In this document: piece by piece, positions 61,475 to 64,000 of the stretch
Numbering within the stretch: position 1 is the first letter of the stretch
Layout of the letters: each line of letters starts with the position of its first letter
From: Syncephalastrum monosporum B8922
Taxonomy: Eukaryota > Mucoromycota > Mucoromycetes > Mucorales > Syncephalastraceae
DNA: 64,000 bases
Reading direction: 5' to 3'
Assembly (NCBI GenBank): GCA_000697355.1
Contig: JNEN01001207.1
Span: forward strand, 62,001 to 126,000
Program-made: the position numbers and the translations under genes
Notes under the pieces: model-generated
Seen by the model: only the letters and a program-made list of their open reading frames with translations
The model's database searches: none
Told to the model about the DNA's origin: nothing

Positions 61475-62430
61475 ATTAAGTTTGTATAATAACGAAGAAA
61501 AGCAAAGATTTCATCCTTCTAAGACATGATGTCTTGTCGTTGGGTTTGCTTTGTTTTTTCCGGTGCATACCACCCGAATACTGGGAACAAAACGCATAAT
61601 CGAAATAAGGGACGGAGTGGTCTTAGATTAGCCAGCATCAGACTTTTTTTTTTCCGTCGTGGGTATCATGGCGATGCATCAAAAGATAACGAGCATGGCT
61701 TCAAGTTGGTCTGTGTCACTTGCCCGTTCAACTCCGGGATCGAAGACACACATTCCTTTTTTGATTACCTTTCCCTTTGTTCATCCGCACGCAGGAATAT
61801 ATGTGACAGTCGTCAGGCGTATAAAAGCACATTCCTCGAGAGTGGTATATGTTATATTCTACGAGCTCGTTGTTGAGTTGGTGATGTTAGAATGAACAAC
61901 GGAAACTTGAGAATCGCTCTTTGTAAGAAGGGAAAAAAGTGGTTGACACGGTGGAGATAAGCCAGAATGTCGTTGTTACTTATCGTCTTGACCACGACAA
62001 CCGCGGGTAGTATCTTGCTTATTCTGGGGATGGGCTCGCTTTGGTGCGAACAAAGATCGTCAGGAAGGAAGGACCTTCTGAAGCGCATGATGTATTTAAC
62101 CTATCTCTACAGTAAAGCGATCCTAGAGTGGAAATGGAAACGTGTACAAAAAGATAAGATATGACTGCAGCATGCGGGTGCATACTTCTAAAGTTGTATT
62201 CGTCCACTTTCTCATGAGTGGCATTTCAATTGTCAGTCCAAGCGTGGACCATACTTCTCTTCATAGTGTGTGCAAAGATAAGGATTGTGATTGATAACTT
62301 CATGCGATAATAGAGACCACAGCAAGACTGTATTCATTTTTACCCACGTACACTACAGGACATATAAATACCTCGATAGTTACATACAATTAGCTTTCGT
62401 CTACACATATCCTGCACCTACTACAATACC
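61475..62430. other. Divergent intergenic region, no gene
   Basis: Nearly 1 kb between two divergent genes. Small open frames exist on both strands but none has motifs. Holds both promoters. Confidence 0.5.
62363..62370 (+). promoter_or_regulatory. TATA box of the MFS transporter gene
   Basis: TATAAATA sits 61-68 nt upstream of the ATG at 62431. Confidence 0.5.
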
Positions 62431-64000
62431 ATGGGTCCACCTATCGACGAGAAGAAACAAATCGACTTGGAGCTTTCACAAGAGAAACTGTCCATCTATT
62501 CAGGTGTGGCAAAAGGCGATATGAAGGTCGCTCGCATCGTATCTCCAGAAGAAAAGAAGCTGGTGCGCAAAATCAATATTGCTTTCGTACCTCTATTATG
62601 CGCGATTCTCTTTGTTCAGGTAAAAGAAAACTGCTAGTCCCCACTTCTTTGTTGACACATGACCCAGTTTCTGGACAAGTCAACTATCAATAACGCAGGC
62701 ATTATGGGCCTTTATGAAGATACCGATATCACACATAATCAATTCTCATGGCTGGGCTCCCTATTCTATGTAGGATACCTCAGCGTCCAGGTAACCTCAG
62801 GAATTTTGCAAACGAAATCTTTCTCTAAAGCATCCTGCTTGTATCCTTGATAGCTTCCCAACCAGTATCTATTGCAGCGTGTCCCGATATCTAAATATCT
62901 TGGTGTTATACTTGTTGTATGGGGCGCGTGCTTGGCCTGCACGGCGCTGGGTCAGAACTTTTCGCAACTTGCCGCACTACGATATCTTCTGGGCTTCTTT
63001 GAAGGAACGACTTACCCATCTATCTTTTTACTTGTGAGCACGCTGTACCGGCGACACGAGCAAGTGACGTTTTTTGGCATCATGTTCATCATGAACGCTA
63101 TATCGAGTGTAGTAGGCGGTGCGATCGCTTTGGGCATCGAGCAAATGGATGGCCTGCATGGTCTCAGCGCCTGGAAATGGTAAGGCACGGCAGAGATAAA
63201 ATATTTGTGGTATCCTGACATAGGATCTAGGTCGATGATCCTTTGGGGCGTCATTACAGCTGGTCTGGGCTTTGTCTACTTTGTGTTCTTGCCTGACCGT
63301 GCCAAATCGCGATGGTTCCGTTTGACCCCAGTTGAGGAGCAGATCGTCGAGGCGCGCACACTTGATAATGCAGTGGTGCAGAACAAGGATATCAAGATGA
63401 GCCATGTCAAGGAAGCCCTGAAAGAACCTCGTCTTTACTGCTATTTCTGTATTTCCCTGCTGCTCAACCTGGCCAACGGAGGTACGACGCTCTTTAGCTC
63501 CCAGATCATTTCTCAAATGGGTTTTAGCGTAAGTTCATCAAAAGGACCCTTACATTATGTCATGCCTATTAAGACCTCTTGCTGTTACAGACCGACATGA
63601 GTTTGGTTATGGCCATTCCAAGCGGTGCTTGCACCGTCATTATCATTCTTATTTTGACCTATCTAAGCAAGAAGCATGATGAGATCGGATACTACGCGTT
63701 CATCGCTGCATTCATTTCCTTCCTAGGCGCGCTGTTGCTCGCGGTCATCCCCAGCGGTGGTGGCAAGCTTTCCGGCCTATTCATCTGCGCGACTTCGCCT
63801 CTCTATGTCCTGCTACAGACATCGATATCAAGCAATGTGTCCGGATACACCAAAAAGATTTTCTACACGAGCGCCAATTTGGTGGCGTACTGCATTGGCA
63901 ATTTTGTGGGTCCTCTTATGCTGACGTCGCAAGAAGCACCCCGTTACATCGGCGGCCTGACGGGGTATATGGTGGCCGATCTGATAGCAGGCTTCTTGTT
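62431..64000 (+). CDS. MFS transporter, allantoate permease (Dal5-like) family, 3' end missing
   Basis: Five exons seen: 62431-62619, 62668-62790, 62854-63179, 63231-63528 and 63591 to the window edge; over 448 residues so far, about 9-10 of 12 expected spans. Anion:cation symporter/Dal5 group signs: LVRKINIAFVPLLCAILFVQ, FLDKSTINNAGIMGLYED, a first-half arginine-rich loop, YLLGFFEGTTYPSIF, and LPDRAKSRWFRLTPVEEQI. These carry organic anions such as allantoate, vitamins or dipeptides into fungal cells; the substrate here cannot be named. Intron 3 must use the second AG (GATCTAG at 63230); the first gives a stop. The C-terminus lies beyond base 64000. Confidence 0.87.

Overview
The window looks like chromosomal DNA of an early-diverging filamentous fungus, most likely Mucoromycota (Mucorales-type); the genus cannot be fixed from sequence alone. 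Reasons: compact gene spacing (26 confident genes, about one per 2.4 kb), many short introns (about 116, mostly 45-130 nt) with GT-AG or sometimes GC-AG ends, fungal-type proteins (Cdr2/Gin4-like kinase, Rpn13, Hrq1, Dal5-like transporter) and one protein resembling Integrator subunit 10, which the well-studied ascomycetes and basidiomycetes lack. Exon joins below were set by hand from splice motifs and reading-frame continuity; exon lengths sum to whole codons for every complete gene.

Layout. 0-5 kb: NAC alpha, a vasculin-like protein and a coiled-coil protein. 7-11.3 kb: TYW3 (wybutosine synthesis) and a TMEM33/Pom33 nuclear-pore membrane protein in tandem on minus, then divergent PIH1D1 (R2TP complex), convergent with a mitochondrial helical-repeat protein. 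11.8-20.5 kb: secreted subtilase, thioredoxin, and the biotin-carrying subunit of methylcrotonoyl-CoA carboxylase. 20.7-29.6 kb: INTS10-like gene divergent from Ecdysoneless/SGT1, then a Q-rich SAP-domain protein. 30.1-38 kb: COG5 divergent from exosome MTR3, then RPN13, an F-box protein and dUTPase. 38.2-44.8 kb: membrane-type casein kinase 1, Mediator MED1, and a PX-BAR sorting nexin. 44.8-50.3 kb: a gene-poor island with one decayed spliced gene, a duplicated 34-bp element and an exact 16-bp triplication. 50.3-64 kb: HRQ1 helicase, ZIP zinc transporter, SAD/Gin4-type kinase, an intronless alginate-lyase-like gene with a GPI-type tail, and a Dal5-like MFS transporter cut by the window end.

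Most genes are unlinked housekeeping functions; there is no operon-like cluster. There is a loose concentration of nuclear RNA and transcription factors (INTS10-like, ECD, PIH1D1, MTR3, MED1, SAP protein, TYW3). Several pairs share short divergent promoters: TMEM33/PIH1D1 153 bp, COG5/MTR3 155 bp, INTS10/ECD 373 bp. No tRNA, rRNA, CRISPR array or intact transposon was recognised. The most noteworthy items are the INTS10-like gene, the apparent excess of GC-AG introns, the intronless lyase, and the gene-poor island with its broken gene.
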